In this document: positions 21,663-33,129 of the stretch, piece by piece
How positions within the stretch are numbered: position 1 is the first letter of the stretch
Layout: each line of letters starts with the position of its first letter
Assembly: GCF_023898315.1 (NCBI RefSeq)
Contig: NC_064622.1
Location: forward strand, 351,397,234 to 351,461,233
Direction of reading: 5' to 3'
Origin: Schistocerca nitens
Lineage: Eukaryota > Arthropoda > Insecta > Orthoptera > Acrididae
DNA length: 64,000 bases
Translations under genes and position numbers: made by a program
The notes under the pieces: model-generated
Database searches by the model: none
What the model saw: only the letters and a program-made list of their open reading frames with translations
Told to the model about the DNA's origin: nothing

Positions 21663-22330
21663 CTCATGGCAATGAAGCATTTCCGGACCGTTGTTCATAG
21701 AAACTTTTTCCTCCATTTCCGCACACACAGGAATGTGTCTCTGCAGCCTATATAGTAGTAAAAACAGAATCAAATGGTTCATATGAAGAGTCAAGACATT
21801 ACATTAAAAATGTCATTCCACAAAACCATAGACCAATAACTATATATATTTAATGCATCCCTGGCACAGAGAATTATTTTAGACAGATTAAATGTGGCAT
21901 TATCATACTTCATTATGTGAAAGGTGACAAGAAAGACTTAAAAACTTATCATCCAGAGTAGAAGCAATTTACTTAACACACATCAGTTTGGACTACAGAA
22001 GGGTTACTTAACTGAGAATATTATTTATACATTCATTCGCCAAATAATACAACCCAAACATAATAAAATTTGACCAATTAGTATTTTTGTTGCCTTCAAG
22101 CACGTTTCATTAGAAAATCTTATATTTTATGGAAATACTATCTTAGCAGCTGTGAATTGTGCGGAATGATTCAAACAATGATAGAAATACAGAAAATTTT
22201 ACCGACAGTTTAAATCACAAAAGGAGCCCCACAGGGTTCAATTTTAAGTCCATTCCTATCTAAATACTAATAATTAAACTGTAAATCTGTCATTTGTAAC
22301 TGTTTATCTGTTTGAACATGCTAATCTCCA
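21663..22330 (+). repeat. Direct repeat B: second copy of the composite
   Basis: It matches 17540-18258 through nearly its whole length, with small indels. Copy B keeps GCACACACAGGAATGTGTC after the mariner-like lead, which copy A lacks, and lacks part of the reverse-transcriptase stretch present in copy A. It runs directly into the mariner relic at 22331. The two copies flank the AT-rich block in the same orientation. Confidence 0.65.
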
Positions 22331-23087
22331 AAACTATTAGACGAAATTTTGTGGGGAGCGTTTAAAAAAGTCATATGAACATATGCCCTGTTTGCAACAG
22401 TTTCTGAGGGAACTAATGAAAAGAACGAGGAACAAGACATATGCGGATAATAGTTGTGATCCAGCGTTTTGTTTAATTGTGTACATTTCCTCAGAAAAGA
22501 TGCTCAAAAAGTTCACCGTCAACTGCAATGCATTTGTTAGCTCTTTTAGATATTTGCTGTGTTGCTGAGCTGAGGTCATTCATACGGTGCTTTGCTCGAG
22601 CACAAGCTTGTAAAATATGAGTAAGATCAGGTGACCTTGATGGCCAAAAACTGACTCCACAGCGACCGTTCCAACACCCAGCATATGTTTCATTGAGGTA
22701 TTGTGTCACTGGCCATACTGAATACTGGCCATACTGAGTACATGTCTTGTTGCCAAAGCAATGGCCTCCAAGTATTATGATAAAACATTTTGAAGGAAAT
22801 CAAGATATCAAACTCCATTAAGACGGTTATCTAATACAAATGGACTGATGAATTGGTCACCAATAATACCGCACCACTCCTTGAAATGGTCATTCCAGGC
22901 AATACTACTTAACCAATTTCGCTTTGGTTGTATTCGCTTATGAGCGCTGGTAAATAATGTTTTGCTACTTTTGTCTGTGATTTTCAAGCAGCTGCGTATA
23001 GGATACACTTAACAAAAGGGCATCTGTTCATTTGAAATTTTTTTGTTCACCCCTCAAAAAGTGTACCTTTGCTCCTGACTCACCCTG
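22331..23087 (-). mobile_element. DD41D-type mariner relic
   Basis: The right end at 23087 reads CAGGGTGAGTCAGGAGC outward on the - strand and is followed by TA, the expected target base pair. Inside, - strand frames show PKRNWLSSIAWNDHFKEWCG, IIGDQFISPFVLDNRLNGV, QYLNETYAGCWNGRCGV and FWPSRSPDLT, then a C-terminus like KCIAVDGELFEHLF. These are the blocks around the second and third catalytic positions of DD41D mariners. The N-terminal part is missing, the frame is broken more than once, and no left inverted repeat was found. Confidence 0.7.
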
Positions 23088-23202
23088 TACACTCTTTATT
23101 TCATTACAATCGGAACACGGAAAAAATACAGTAATTGGAAGTTCTATCTAAACTCGTATGCTCAGCTAGTAGTTTGGATGTTTATCTCACAATCAGTGAC
23201 AC

Positions 23203-23416
23203 AGTATTTCTCTTATTGGCTGCCATTGCTAAGTTTGTTAGCGCCTGGAAGATATTATTTGGAAAGTCTGATCTGTCTCCAGTCTCACATATATATTAGC
23301 GCTCTTTTTAACATGCAACTCATCTCTCTCAATCACGAGCTTTCATATATGTAACTCACACACACCCACTAGTCCATCGATGTGATTTATTCATACTTAC
23401 CTATTCCAACTTACCA
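23203..23416. repeat. Direct repeat C, copy 1
   Basis: About 210 bases are nearly identical to 25163-25378, both containing CTGATCTGTCTCCAGTCTC and TCCATCGATGTGATTTATTC. The two copies are in the same orientation, 1.96 kb apart. No coding content is seen. The stretch 23417-24203 that follows shows nothing recognisable. Confidence 0.75.
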
Positions 23417-24203
23417 TAGTACACCAAACGACCAATAGATGGCGCGGTTAGTTTCGTAGTACATCATTTACAAATACTTGAGTTTACTTGGCTAGGATAT
23501 ACTGGCTGACTGATTTCGCTTAGCGCATTAAAAAGTTAACGACATTGCTTCACTTTTTTCAATACATTTCATTTATACTGTTTGCAATGTAAAACGAATT
23601 TATTGAGTTTGCTTTGTGAGTCAGATGCCTAGTCATTACATTTTCATTTCGTTTCGTTTACGAATAAAAACGCCAAGAAAACAGTCGAGTCTTTCTGAAT
23701 ACAACAAAATGGTTAAAATACTGAGGACCATGCAGTCTCTAGAATCCAATGAAGATCGTGAGGCGAGACTTGTTATCTCTTGAGAACATCAGGCTTTAAC
23801 ATGCTCTTTGCAAATTCCATACGAAAGCGAGGGGCGATAAAAATCTGATCGAGAACGTTATGCATTATCTCGCTCTTCACTACTTACTATAAATAAGTTG
23901 CCCGGTATTGGTAACCGTGTGAAGCCTGGGTGTGCCGATAGTTGTTTAATAACACCACATCGCTAATATTAAGCTCCTCTTCTTTTCCAGTTGTCCCACA
24001 GTCCACGAATCATTTCCAGACAATTCTATGCCCCAAACATAGATTCTCAGGAATTTCTTTCTCAGATTAAAGTCTATGTGTGGAGACTGTGCCTCCGGAG
24101 CTCAGTGATCAGCTTGTTTGGCTGTTCTGCCGATGACTTACGTTCTGTTCTTGATACTGCCAGGTATTTATCATTGGTAGGATGACTGGAACATGATTCA
24201 CTG

Positions 24204-24330
24204 AGCCTCGTCATGCCAGCTGAGTACCTACATGAACGAGAAGAAGTGTCTCCAAGTTCAGAAGAGCTGAGGACGGCAGCTGGGAGAGCACTGTGCTGAT
24301 CCCTGCATGTTGCATCCATATGACACCATA
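24204..24330 (+). mobile_element. Degraded body of a 5S-SINE-type repeat
   Basis: The segment follows the order of words in the non-5S body of the element at 51984-52308: GAGCCTCGTCATGCCAG, a GAGTACCTAC-like block, GGGAGAGCACTGTGCTGAT and GCATCC. The 5S-like head is not visible. It is more diverged than the copies at 48860 and 51984. Confidence 0.45.
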
Positions 24331-24589
24331 TGATAGAGCAGAGTGCGAAGCTTTGTTTGCTTTTGACGATACCAGTACATTTCTTTTTGCGAAGTGTGCC
24401 TGATTTGCCTGTGTTATTCTACGTCTTCTATCTGCCTTGCTTCGTAGCTAGATTCCATGGTAGCAGAGTTGCGTCTTCTACTTTGAGGACAGAAAACTTG
24501 ATGTCAAGTTTATCACTAATTTGGTTTCTGCTTCTCCTCATTAGCATTCCTCTCTTTCTTTAGTGTCCTCTAAATTAGCGTTGTGTACT

Positions 24590-25115
24590 AACTAAACCCT
24601 TCATCCCATTCTACAGATAATGTAACTCTTTTACACTTTCTCTGAGGATAGCAATGTCACCAGCGAATATCATTAATGATATATTTTCATCTTGAATTTT
24701 AATCCCATTCCTGGGTCTTTTTCTTGTTTCCGTCATTGCCACTTATTGTCAGATTTATTGGTGAGAAGGATTGGATCCCTATCTTACATCATTTTTAATT
24801 AGTGCACTTCTTTCTTTGTCTTCCACACTTGCTGCCTCCTCTCGTTTCAAGTGTACATTTTATATTATCCGTCATTCTCTCAAGCTTATAACAGTTTTTC
24901 TGAAAATATCAAACATATTGCAGTATTTTACATTACTGGGCGCTTTTTCCGGACTGACAAACCCAATGAAAGTGCCTTGATTTTTCTTAGGTCTTGCCTC
25001 CATTATCAACCGCAATGACAGAACTGTCTTCCTGGTGCCTTTGTCTTTCCTAAACACAAACTGATCGTCATCTAGCAGATCCTCAGATTTATTTTCCATT
25101 CTTCTGTATGTACCA
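24590..25115 (-). mobile_element. LINE fragment (family B), reverse-transcriptase core
   Basis: On the - strand the segment 24872-25099 encodes DLLDDDQFVFRKDKGTRK, LSLRLIMEARPKKNQGTFI and FVSPEKAPSNVKYCNMFD, the region of the reverse transcriptase that normally reads QFGFRKGRGTR and AFVDLEKAFD. The 24590-24760 part corresponds to the later block with the catalytic Asp pair and the LRESVKELH-like stretch. It is interrupted by stops and internal deletions. Confidence 0.7.
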
Positions 25116-25162
25116 TTTGGGAGTAGCGGTGATACATGAGATGCGAAGCTGATAGTATGGCA

Positions 25163-25378
25163 TTTCTCTTATTTGCTGCCATTGCTAAGTTTGCGAGCGC
25201 CTGGAAGATATTTTTTGGAAAGTCTGATCTGTCTCCAGTCTCACATATATATTAGCGCTCTTTTTATCATGCAACTCATCTCTCTCAATCACGAGCTTTC
25301 GTGTATGTAACTCAGACACACCCACTAGTCCATCGATGTGATTTATTCATACTTACCTATTCCAACTTACCCATTGTC
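25163..25378. repeat. Direct repeat C, copy 2
   Basis: Second copy of the 23203-23416 segment, with only scattered differences over its length. It passes into the pyrimidine-rich tract. Confidence 0.75.
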
Positions 25379-25865
25379 ATGCACCTATTCAGCCCAATTC
25401 ATTGTCGTTCTCATTTTGTGTTTCTCCAGCTACCACTGTCTGCTCAGTTACAGCCACTGTCTACTTCATTCTGTTCTACTACAAATGTCTTGTCATTGTC
25501 TCCCTCTTGCTCTCTCTTACTGCTACTACCTCATACATCGGTCCGACTGCTGCTGTCTCTACACACTACCACTATCTCTGTCCTTCACGTTCTCATTATC
25601 ATATATTCTGTCTCTCTTTATCATTGCTCTCAATCACATCCACATTTCCTTCTCGTTATTCCTCTCCACTAGCACTGTCTCTTTCCCTCTTTTCCTAGTA
25701 CTGTTATGTCATTGCCAACCATCTTCCACTGCCACTGGAACCCTCTCTTCCTCTCTCACTCCTGTAGTCTCCTTCGCTCACTCTGTACCACACCTATTGT
25801 GTCCTATCGTCAGTATTTATTACCTTTCCGTCTCTTACTGTCACTGTCTCCTTCTCTCTTAGCGT
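25379..25865 (+). repeat. Pyrimidine-rich low-complexity tract
   Basis: About 490 bases are dominated by C and T, with recurring CTCTC, CACTGTCT and CATTGTC words. Long open frames here translate to Ser/Leu/Cys-rich low-complexity peptides and are artefacts of composition, not genes. Confidence 0.7.
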
Positions 25866-25869
25866 AAAA

Positions 25870-26780
25870 CTAAGTTTACCCCACATACCCGATTTTACGT
25901 GCAAAAACTTTCCGCAAGGGGTTCAGTACGATAACATGAGGTTCCCAAAACCTTTTTGATGAAAACGGAGACACTTTACAGCATATTTCTCTGTGTTAGG
26001 TCACTTTATGAACTACATTTTCGTCTCACACCGGATTTTACGTGCCTACTTTACGACTACAAACAAGATAACTTTGAAACACTCAGTCTCGGAAAAGGAT
26101 AAAGATGTCAAGAAAATTTAAAGATTGTTCAAGATCGGGATATTAGGAATATATCGCAAAATTTACAGCCATTTTCTACGCATAGCCCTCTGAGAATCTG
26201 CGGCTCAGTTTTAGTACCCAAAAACTAAGTTTTTGGGGTACTACATGATAAGGGACAAAGATTTTTGAAAACGGGATGATGGTATCTCTAGATAAATGAC
26301 TAGAGAACGTACCACTAAAATTTGAGCAATTTTATGCTGTTATTTATTACTTAGATTTCACACCTTACCGTATTTTACTTGTGTATTTCACATATACAAG
26401 TACGATAAATATGAACCTGTGTATCTCTGAAACGGATGAAGTTATCAAGAAAATTTTCAAGGTTGTTCGAGATCGGGATCTTAGAAACATATCGTAAAAA
26501 TTTCAGCCATTTGATGTGGATAATCGTCTTGGATTCCGCGGCTCGGTTTTGGTACCAAAATACCATGTTTTGAGGTGTTTCTCGATAATAACGATGGTAG
26601 GGTAGCTTTGAACCTCTGTATCTCGGGAACGATCAGAGATATCAAAGAAATGTTGAAGGTTCTTCGAGATCGGTGTCTTAGGAAGATATTGTAAAAATCT
26701 CAGCCTGTTGCTGTGCATAGCCGTCTTGGAATCTGTGGATCGTTTTTAGTGCGAAGAAACGGTAAAAAAGTTTTTCTTAA
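25870..26780. repeat. Divergent tandem repeat, three to four units
   Basis: A consensus block recurs at about 26071-26230, 26408-26570 and 26605-26760. It has CTGTATCTC, then ATCAAGAAAATTTTCAAGG, TTCGAGATCGGGATCTTAG, TCGTAAAAATTTCAGCC, then GTCTTGGAATCTGCGGCTCG and TTTTGGTACC. A shorter related start, with CCGATTTTACGTGC, occurs at 25888 and again near 26034 and 26365. Unit lengths vary through internal deletion. No coding content is seen. Confidence 0.65.
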
Positions 26781-27040
26781 GTTTTATAGGAACCGTCCAT
26801 GAACTAATGGTGCCCATATAAAGCTTCGAAGGCCCGGCGAACATCAAATCAAATGCAAAAAGAACCAACTAGTTTGCTCCATTTGCCTAAGCTGGAGGAA
26901 ATGTGTAATATTCGTACTTTGAGCGTTTACTCAAGGATAGTGGCACCAAGACGATCTTTCTGTTGGACATTCGCATGGCCCCTCTCCCAAAGGCTGTCCA
27001 AAACACTTGCCCTATCTTTCTATCATAAATATTATCCGAG
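26781..27040. other. Spacer before LTR element, nothing recognised
   Basis: About 260 bases of unassigned sequence ending in the GTAC target site of the LTR element. Confidence 0.4.
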
Positions 27041-27044
27041 GTAC

Positions 27045-27751
27045 TATAAAATAAATAAAAATAAAATTTTGGAATAAAATATTAATGATTAATTATTCTG
27101 TATGTATGATGATTGGTTGTAATTGGTATTTGCTTATCTGGAACGTGGACGTTTAATTATTCGGTATCAGACGCTTGACAATGGCTATTTGGAAAAGGCA
27201 ATGTAACTCGTAGTTGACCGTGAAAGAAAACTGAAATAATCGGACTTCGTAATTAAATCGTTTCCAAAGACTGCTGCGGTAGGTACGGACTCATGATCTA
27301 ATCTCAATATTACAATGATTTGCCAGCCATGCCAATACGTCGTACAGAGGTGATTGTCTACTAAACATAAAAAGTTACACAGTTAGTTAAATCAGATATA
27401 TTCAATGAAATAGCCTACAGTTCATAATCCTACTTACTTTTATAAATATAAATTCATTACAGAATCGAGTGCCTAGTGTGGTTGCAACTCGCAGTATTCT
27501 TCTATAACATGAAAATATGGCGGTGTGCCAGACAATAAAATAAAATACGTGCTTCTCGCACCACTTCTACCTGAGCTCTCTCCTCTCTTAATCAAACATA
27601 AGAGTAACGTAATTATTCTTTTGTCTTTATCAGCGACACAGCGCTGCAGTTGTGTGCCATAGGCTTTATTTATTAGTCACTGATTATTTATTTAATTAAT
27701 ATTTCGCGTTTCCGCGGAAACTGACGCTCGGCATGCAAATGTGCCTTTATA
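27045..27751 (-). repeat. 3' LTR of the gypsy element
   Basis: 707 bases, starting TATAAAATAAATAAAAAT and ending GTGCCTTTATA on the + strand. It pairs with 35877-36583 and abuts the GTAC target duplication on its outer side. Confidence 0.95.
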
Positions 27752-29685
27752 TTGCCCCCTGAATTGCGAGGCGAAAGGACACACCTGCAGGCGAGCAATT
27801 CACCTAAAGGCACAAGAAAATCTAAGTTATCTACAACTATTCACATGACTTACATTACACACATTATACACATTATATACAAAATTTGAATGACGCGGGT
27901 GCGTCGTAAAAGTTCTTATGTTGGCAGATAGAGTGCGCGCATGCGCAGAAGCTTCTGTGTGACTCCGGCAGTGCCGTTATATCATACAGTTAGATCACGC
28001 GGCACAGTAATGCAGTTCATATTGTTCGTGTGCGCGCGTATCTTAGTCGTTGCACAAAGAAAATATTCAACCAAGATTACATATTTAGACTACATTCTAT
28101 AACAGGTAACTTAGTTTTAAATTTACAATATTTGTTATATCACAATACAACTCAGATTGTTGAATGTTCTTAGTTACATAGTATTGTTTTGAAATACTTC
28201 AAAGAAAAATGTCCGTATGTTTCAGGTGCGTCGACCTATTCACATCGTGTCGTTATTACAGTTCATATTCATCTGCTGCGCAATAATTTTTTCACAGGTT
28301 AGTATCATCGTTGTATAACAACGTGATTAAAACATAAGCGTGTCCATTTCCATTTCCATTATAGTCGTTGTGATGCAGTTCGTTGTGACAAAAAGGCATT
28401 GTTTATTACAGATCTGACGTGACCCGTTAGTAATAGGTCCACGTGTAGTTCGTTTTTTACATTCCGTGGAAGCTTGGTTGCAGAACCTCGGACGGCACAT
28501 AGCTGGCGTGGATCCTTGGACAGTCCAGGTAAGAGTGTCCGTCACATTTCGAGAACATTTCATTCCCTGAAGTTCCAACCAAAATTCTTCCACCCGTCGT
28601 GTTGTTTTCTGGACAGGCACTTTGTGTCCGTTTAATCCAGTTAACATCTTGAAGTTAGGTACTGTAGTATTGTCACTAGACGATGCACGAATTATGCACT
28701 TCACATTTTCAGTTTTTTGCTGAATATAGCTCACCTAAATGTTCGTAGTTATTAATCAAAGAAATGGTTCATCGCGTTTACATGGGTACGATGCATAATG
28801 AATGTCATTAACAGTTTCTTTCACATTGGTTTCTGCGTAGTTGCAGAGTTAGTAATGTTCATTAATGTCTGTGAACAATGGTTCACTATGCAATGTCCTT
28901 TTGGCACTCGTTTTGTTCAAATTTCTTTTACATAGTAACAGTTACATTATACATCATTGAAAGAGAAGAAAAAAAAATATAAGTAATCATACATACACAC
29001 GTCACATATTTTCTTAGCATAAACATAATACAGTTGCACATAAACATGTTTACATCATTATTACATAGCTATGGGTTATTACATTGTGTCACATTTGATT
29101 ACATGAATTGCAGATAATTACGTCCTCTTTAAGGGTTTTGCTGGGATTTTATCGATGTTTATTTTGTGATGTCATCTGAAATTAAGATAGGTTAGACACA
29201 ACATTCATTACATCAGTAGGCAAGACCAGGCATTTTCACTACTCAATAAATATTCAAAATAGTAAGAGAGAAAATGTTTGATTCCTCGCGTTTTGTGCGT
29301 GTGTGTATAGTGTCTGTGTGCCCTTGACTACTGATAGATGCTTTTCGTGTTGAGAGATGTGCGTCTAATCTATTTCTCAAAGTAAAAGTTCGCTTCACAG
29401 ATGACGTCTGTCGGTTCGTCAGGTGTCACACCAAGTCAGTGATACCCACAGTCACAAATTTTCCGTGAAAAAATTAATATATCATTCACTGCTACGTAAA
29501 CATAAATTTTATTTTAATATTCCGTCTTCCAGGTGGTGGCGCGCGCTGAAAGAAGAGTTCTTCTGCCTTCAACTGCGTCACTGGAACCGCTGAAATGAAA
29601 ATTTCTATACTACTTACTATCTGTGTTGTAGCAACAGAGTTTTTTGGAGTTGCTTAGCAATGTTTTGATGGATGTGACTTTGACA
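27752..29685 (-). other. Gypsy element, 3' internal region without recognised gene
   Basis: About 1.9 kb between the integrase end and the 3' LTR. A 135-codon open frame at 28327-28734 has several Cys but no recognisable domain. I see no clear envelope signature (no signal peptide, fusion peptide or transmembrane anchor). Confidence 0.5.
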
Positions 29686-30441
29686 TTATTCCGCATGAAA
29701 TGCTCTAAGATCTCGGTGTGCGTATAGCCCAATAATTTTGTTAGTTCTACGATGTTGTAACAAATACGCACCAGGATGCGGTATGTTAACAATTATATAA
29801 TGTCCTTCATATAGCAGACGCCACTTAGCGTTGCGTCGTTTGAGTGCTACAGATTTATGATGAGTACGAAGTAGTACAAGCATTCCTACCTCCAATTTTT
29901 GTTTTCTTTTTATTATGTTTCTGTGATGTTTGTTTCGTATCTGTGCGTGATATGTCAGCGTAGTCAAAACTTCTTTTATTTTCTGTTCAGGTGTGATTTC
30001 CTTGTCTGACAACTTAGGTAATGGTTCTATCCACTGATCGTTCTGTTTGCAATTGAACATGATCTCGTTAGGTGTGTAATTTGTATCGTAAATATTTAAG
30101 TTATTGTGTACGTCTTCGAAAAGACTTAGGTAGGACACCCAATTAGTATGTTCTGATGAAATATAGGTCCTCATGAATCGGTTTAATTCCCGGAAAAGTC
30201 TCTCAGTCGCGTTACATTGTGGACTAAACTTTGAAATAGATATACTTTTAATGTTATTGTCCTTCAAGAAATTTCTCCATTTGTACCCAGAGTAGTATGC
30301 TGCATTATCTGACAGAATTGCTTTAGGTTTTCCCACGTGCGGCAGGTAATCACTTGAGAATCTTCGTATCATAGCACTTGCAGTGGCGGATTTTAAAGCA
30401 TAAAGTTTTACATGTTTAGAAAATATATCGTAAAAAGCCAA
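29686..30441 (-). CDS. Gypsy integrase region (fossil element part)
   Basis: A 251-codon frame with integrase catalytic-core features such as AILSDNAAYYSGYKW and a downstream FSPQCNATERLFRELNR stretch, then a C-terminal region with GMLVLLRTHHKS and RNAKWRLLYEGHY resembling the integrase C-terminal domain. It belongs to the pol part of the LTR element at 27045-36583. Confidence 0.85.
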   Translation of the reverse strand: MAFYDIFSKHVKLYALKSATASAMIRRFSSDYLPHVGKPKAILSDNAAYYSGYKWRNFLKDNNIKSISISKFSPQCNATERLFRELNRFMRTYISSEHTNWVSYLSLFEDVHNNLNIYDTNYTPNEIMFNCKQNDQWIEPLPKLSDKEITPEQKIKEVLTTLTYHAQIRNKHHRNIIKRKQKLEVGMLVLLRTHHKSVALKRRNAKWRLLYEGHYIIVNIPHPGAYLLQHRRTNKIIGLYAHRDLRAFHAE

Positions 30442-30556
30442 GATATATTTGACGCCTCCAGAGCTTGCTGGATGCGGTCCACTGATGTCAGTACACAGAA
30501 TTTCCAGGGGTTTACTGGGTAAAATAGAATGTAAATCTGTCTTTGTGGATAAATTC

Positions 30557-33115
30557 TCAGGTTTTGATTTTTGACATATGACACATGTTTTCAGTTTCCC
30601 TGTAAATTTTCCTTCTCATATTGCTAAAATAACAGTATGTGCTGAGCTTTGCTAAACACTTCTTCGTCCCATAATGACCCCAAACTAAGTGTGTGTGCCA
30701 AATTAGATTACGTTCAGACTCTTTGGGAATGCATACACACCAGTTAGTAGCATTTGAATGTCGGCGATAAAATAACACATCATTGTGTAACTTGTAATAC
30801 TTAGTCAAAGGATGATTGTGTTTTTCTACCAGTAATGTTATTATCTTATACCAGTGAGGATCAGATTTTTGTAATTTAGCCATGTTTCTGTACATATCAA
30901 TATAATATTGGTGATACTGCTTGTCTTGCATTAAGAGAATCCTGTAGTCATTTATATTTTCTAAGTCACTGTTGGTTTCATTCATACCTTGTGGAAGTCT
31001 AGACAAAGCGTCGGCAATGGTGTTGTCCTTACATTTTATGTACTTAATTTCAAAAGAGTAGTTCTGAAGTGTAACTGCCCATCGTGATAGTCTAGGATGT
31101 ACAAGTTTACAAGTTAACAAAAATGTCAGGGCCTGGTGGTCGGTATAAATTACTGTATGTTTTCCAAATAAATAATAATTGAATTTCTTGAATGCCCATA
31201 CTATGGAAAGTGTTTCTAACTCAGTAGTGGAGTATGTACGCTCACATTCAGATAGAGTACGACTCGCAAACCCAATAATTCTTATCTGTTCCTTATCTTT
31301 ATTCTTTACAACTTGAAATAAGCAACATCCCAAACCAGTACGTGAAGCGTCACAAGTCATACAAAAATCTAAATTGAAATCTGGATGGCTCAATAAGTTT
31401 GCATTCACTAAAGCATGTTTAATTGTATTAAAGTCATTCTGGCACTGTTCCGACCAGATCCAAACTTGATTCTTTCTGAGTAGATTTAGCAGATGTTTAC
31501 TGTTCAAAAGTGGTTGTGGCAAAAAACGTCTGAAAAATGAACATAGCCCAAGGAATGATTTTAACTGCTTTTTAGTTCGAGGACTAGGAAAGTTTCTGAT
31601 AGCATCTAATTTACTGGGATCAGGACGTATGCCCTGTGAATTAATGATATGTCCTAAATATTTTATCTCACTGCAACCAAACTTTGATTTTCTAAGATTG
31701 GCTGTGACTCCAGCTTGTGCAAATTTTTCTAAAATTCTTTGAAGTGTGTCAACGTGTTCATTCCAAGACTGTGTAGCTATCAGTATATCATCAACATAGT
31801 GTGTGACTGTCTCAACTAAATCATCGCCAAGCACGGTATCCAGGGCTGTAATGAATACCCCAGAACTGACATTCAGTCCGAAAGGTAGAACACAAAACTG
31901 ATAGGTTCGCCCCCCGAACATAAATGCAGTATATTTCCGAGAATCAGGAGTGATACTCACCTGCCAAAATGAATTAGCGAGATCTATTGTGGAAAAATAC
32001 TTTGCATCTAGAAATTTCTGTAATTGCTCTTCTAAATTTTCGGGTTTTGTGTGAACTGGTAAAATTATTTCATTAATTGCTCGTGCGTCTAACACTAACC
32101 TGATGCTTCCATTTGATTTTTTGACAACAAGTAGAGGACTACAGTAAGGTGAGGTGGATGGTTCAATGACCTTCCAGTCTAACATTTGTTTTAATTCTTG
32201 CCACACAGCAGGTCGTTGAGATAACGGTACGTTATATGTCTTGTGGTAGAAGATCTTGTGAGGCTTAACTTCAATCTTGTACGCATACGTGTTGATAACA
32301 CCTATTCGTTTGGCAAAAACTTGTAAATATTTGGATAACACTTCCTGTAGTTTTATACGTTCATGTGCACTGAGAGCTGTAGCTTCATTTATCTTATGAT
32401 CAAGCAATGTTTTCAAGTCCATTAGCTCTGTGTCAAATGAGTGTGTGTGCGTGTCTTGAATGTCATTGTCAAGTACTAACTGAACCTTGTACCCTGTACA
32501 GTGTTTGTCATGCTTTAGAGTTCTCCTGTCCAAATCAATAATAATTACACTGCCTCTATCATTTAAAATACATTTACCTTTGGAGAAGTCTATAATGCAG
32601 TCCTTCTCGCTCATAATATCTATTCCTAATATGCAATTTGTCACAAGGTTTTGTACAACCAGGAATGGCCATTGTACGGTTCCATTACCTATTTTAATGT
32701 TTACAAAAACTTGCTTCGTAACCCTACATGACTTATTACCTAGTGCAGTAGTTATTTTACAGTTTTGGGCAGGAAACTCAGGCACAGGTTCCAATTCACA
32801 CATCTTTTTATAGAAATTAAAAGACAAAACGCTCACAGCTGCACCTGTATCTAGAATAATAGTAGTTGGAATCCCACCTACTACACCAGTGGTAGATGCT
32901 AAAACAATTTCATTTGTGTTTGAACGACATTGTGTACTGTCTTGTAAAAGTTCATCTGATATATTGTTATTGTGGTTGTATCTTAGAAATAAAACAGGTA
33001 ATTTTTGTTTAGAATTATTCGGCATATCATTATTCTGATGTTCAACTGTGGTGCCAAATAACTGATTAACATTGAAGTCGCCCCCCAAGAATTCCTCAGC
33101 CACGACCTGGGGCAT
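30557..33115 (-). CDS. Gypsy protease, reverse transcriptase and RNase H (fossil element part)
   Basis: An 852-codon frame. Near the start is a retropepsin-like aspartic protease motif, ILDTGAAVSVLSF. The reverse transcriptase follows with IRLVLDARAINEII, FCVLPFGLNVSSGVF and the catalytic THYVDDILIATQS. Then an RNase H region with MTCDASRTGLGCCLFQ and TELETLSIVWAFKKF, and a zinc-binding-like segment before the integrase frame. The frame differs from that of gag, as is usual in this family. Confidence 0.93.
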   Translation of the reverse strand: MPQVVAEEFLGGDFNVNQLFGTTVEHQNNDMPNNSKQKLPVLFLRYNHNNNISDELLQDSTQCRSNTNEIVLASTTGVVGGIPTTIILDTGAAVSVLSFNFYKKMCELEPVPEFPAQNCKITTALGNKSCRVTKQVFVNIKIGNGTVQWPFLVVQNLVTNCILGIDIMSEKDCIIDFSKGKCILNDRGSVIIIDLDRRTLKHDKHCTGYKVQLVLDNDIQDTHTHSFDTELMDLKTLLDHKINEATALSAHERIKLQEVLSKYLQVFAKRIGVINTYAYKIEVKPHKIFYHKTYNVPLSQRPAVWQELKQMLDWKVIEPSTSPYCSPLLVVKKSNGSIRLVLDARAINEIILPVHTKPENLEEQLQKFLDAKYFSTIDLANSFWQVSITPDSRKYTAFMFGGRTYQFCVLPFGLNVSSGVFITALDTVLGDDLVETVTHYVDDILIATQSWNEHVDTLQRILEKFAQAGVTANLRKSKFGCSEIKYLGHIINSQGIRPDPSKLDAIRNFPSPRTKKQLKSFLGLCSFFRRFLPQPLLNSKHLLNLLRKNQVWIWSEQCQNDFNTIKHALVNANLLSHPDFNLDFCMTCDASRTGLGCCLFQVVKNKDKEQIRIIGFASRTLSECERTYSTTELETLSIVWAFKKFNYYLFGKHTVIYTDHQALTFLLTCKLVHPRLSRWAVTLQNYSFEIKYIKCKDNTIADALSRLPQGMNETNSDLENINDYRILLMQDKQYHQYYIDMYRNMAKLQKSDPHWYKIITLLVEKHNHPLTKYYKLHNDVLFYRRHSNATNWCVCIPKESERNLIWHTHLVWGHYGTKKCLAKLSTYCYFSNMRRKIYRETENMCHMSKIKT

Positions 33116-33129
33116 AGAAGTGACTGTTT

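Noticed and set aside
25338-25862. A 174-codon Ser/Leu-rich membrane-like protein
   Set aside because: It lies in a pyrimidine-rich low-complexity tract where stop codons are rare on that strand by composition.
28327-28734. An envelope gene in the gypsy element
   Set aside because: The 135-codon frame has no signal peptide, membrane anchor or fusion-peptide-like segment.
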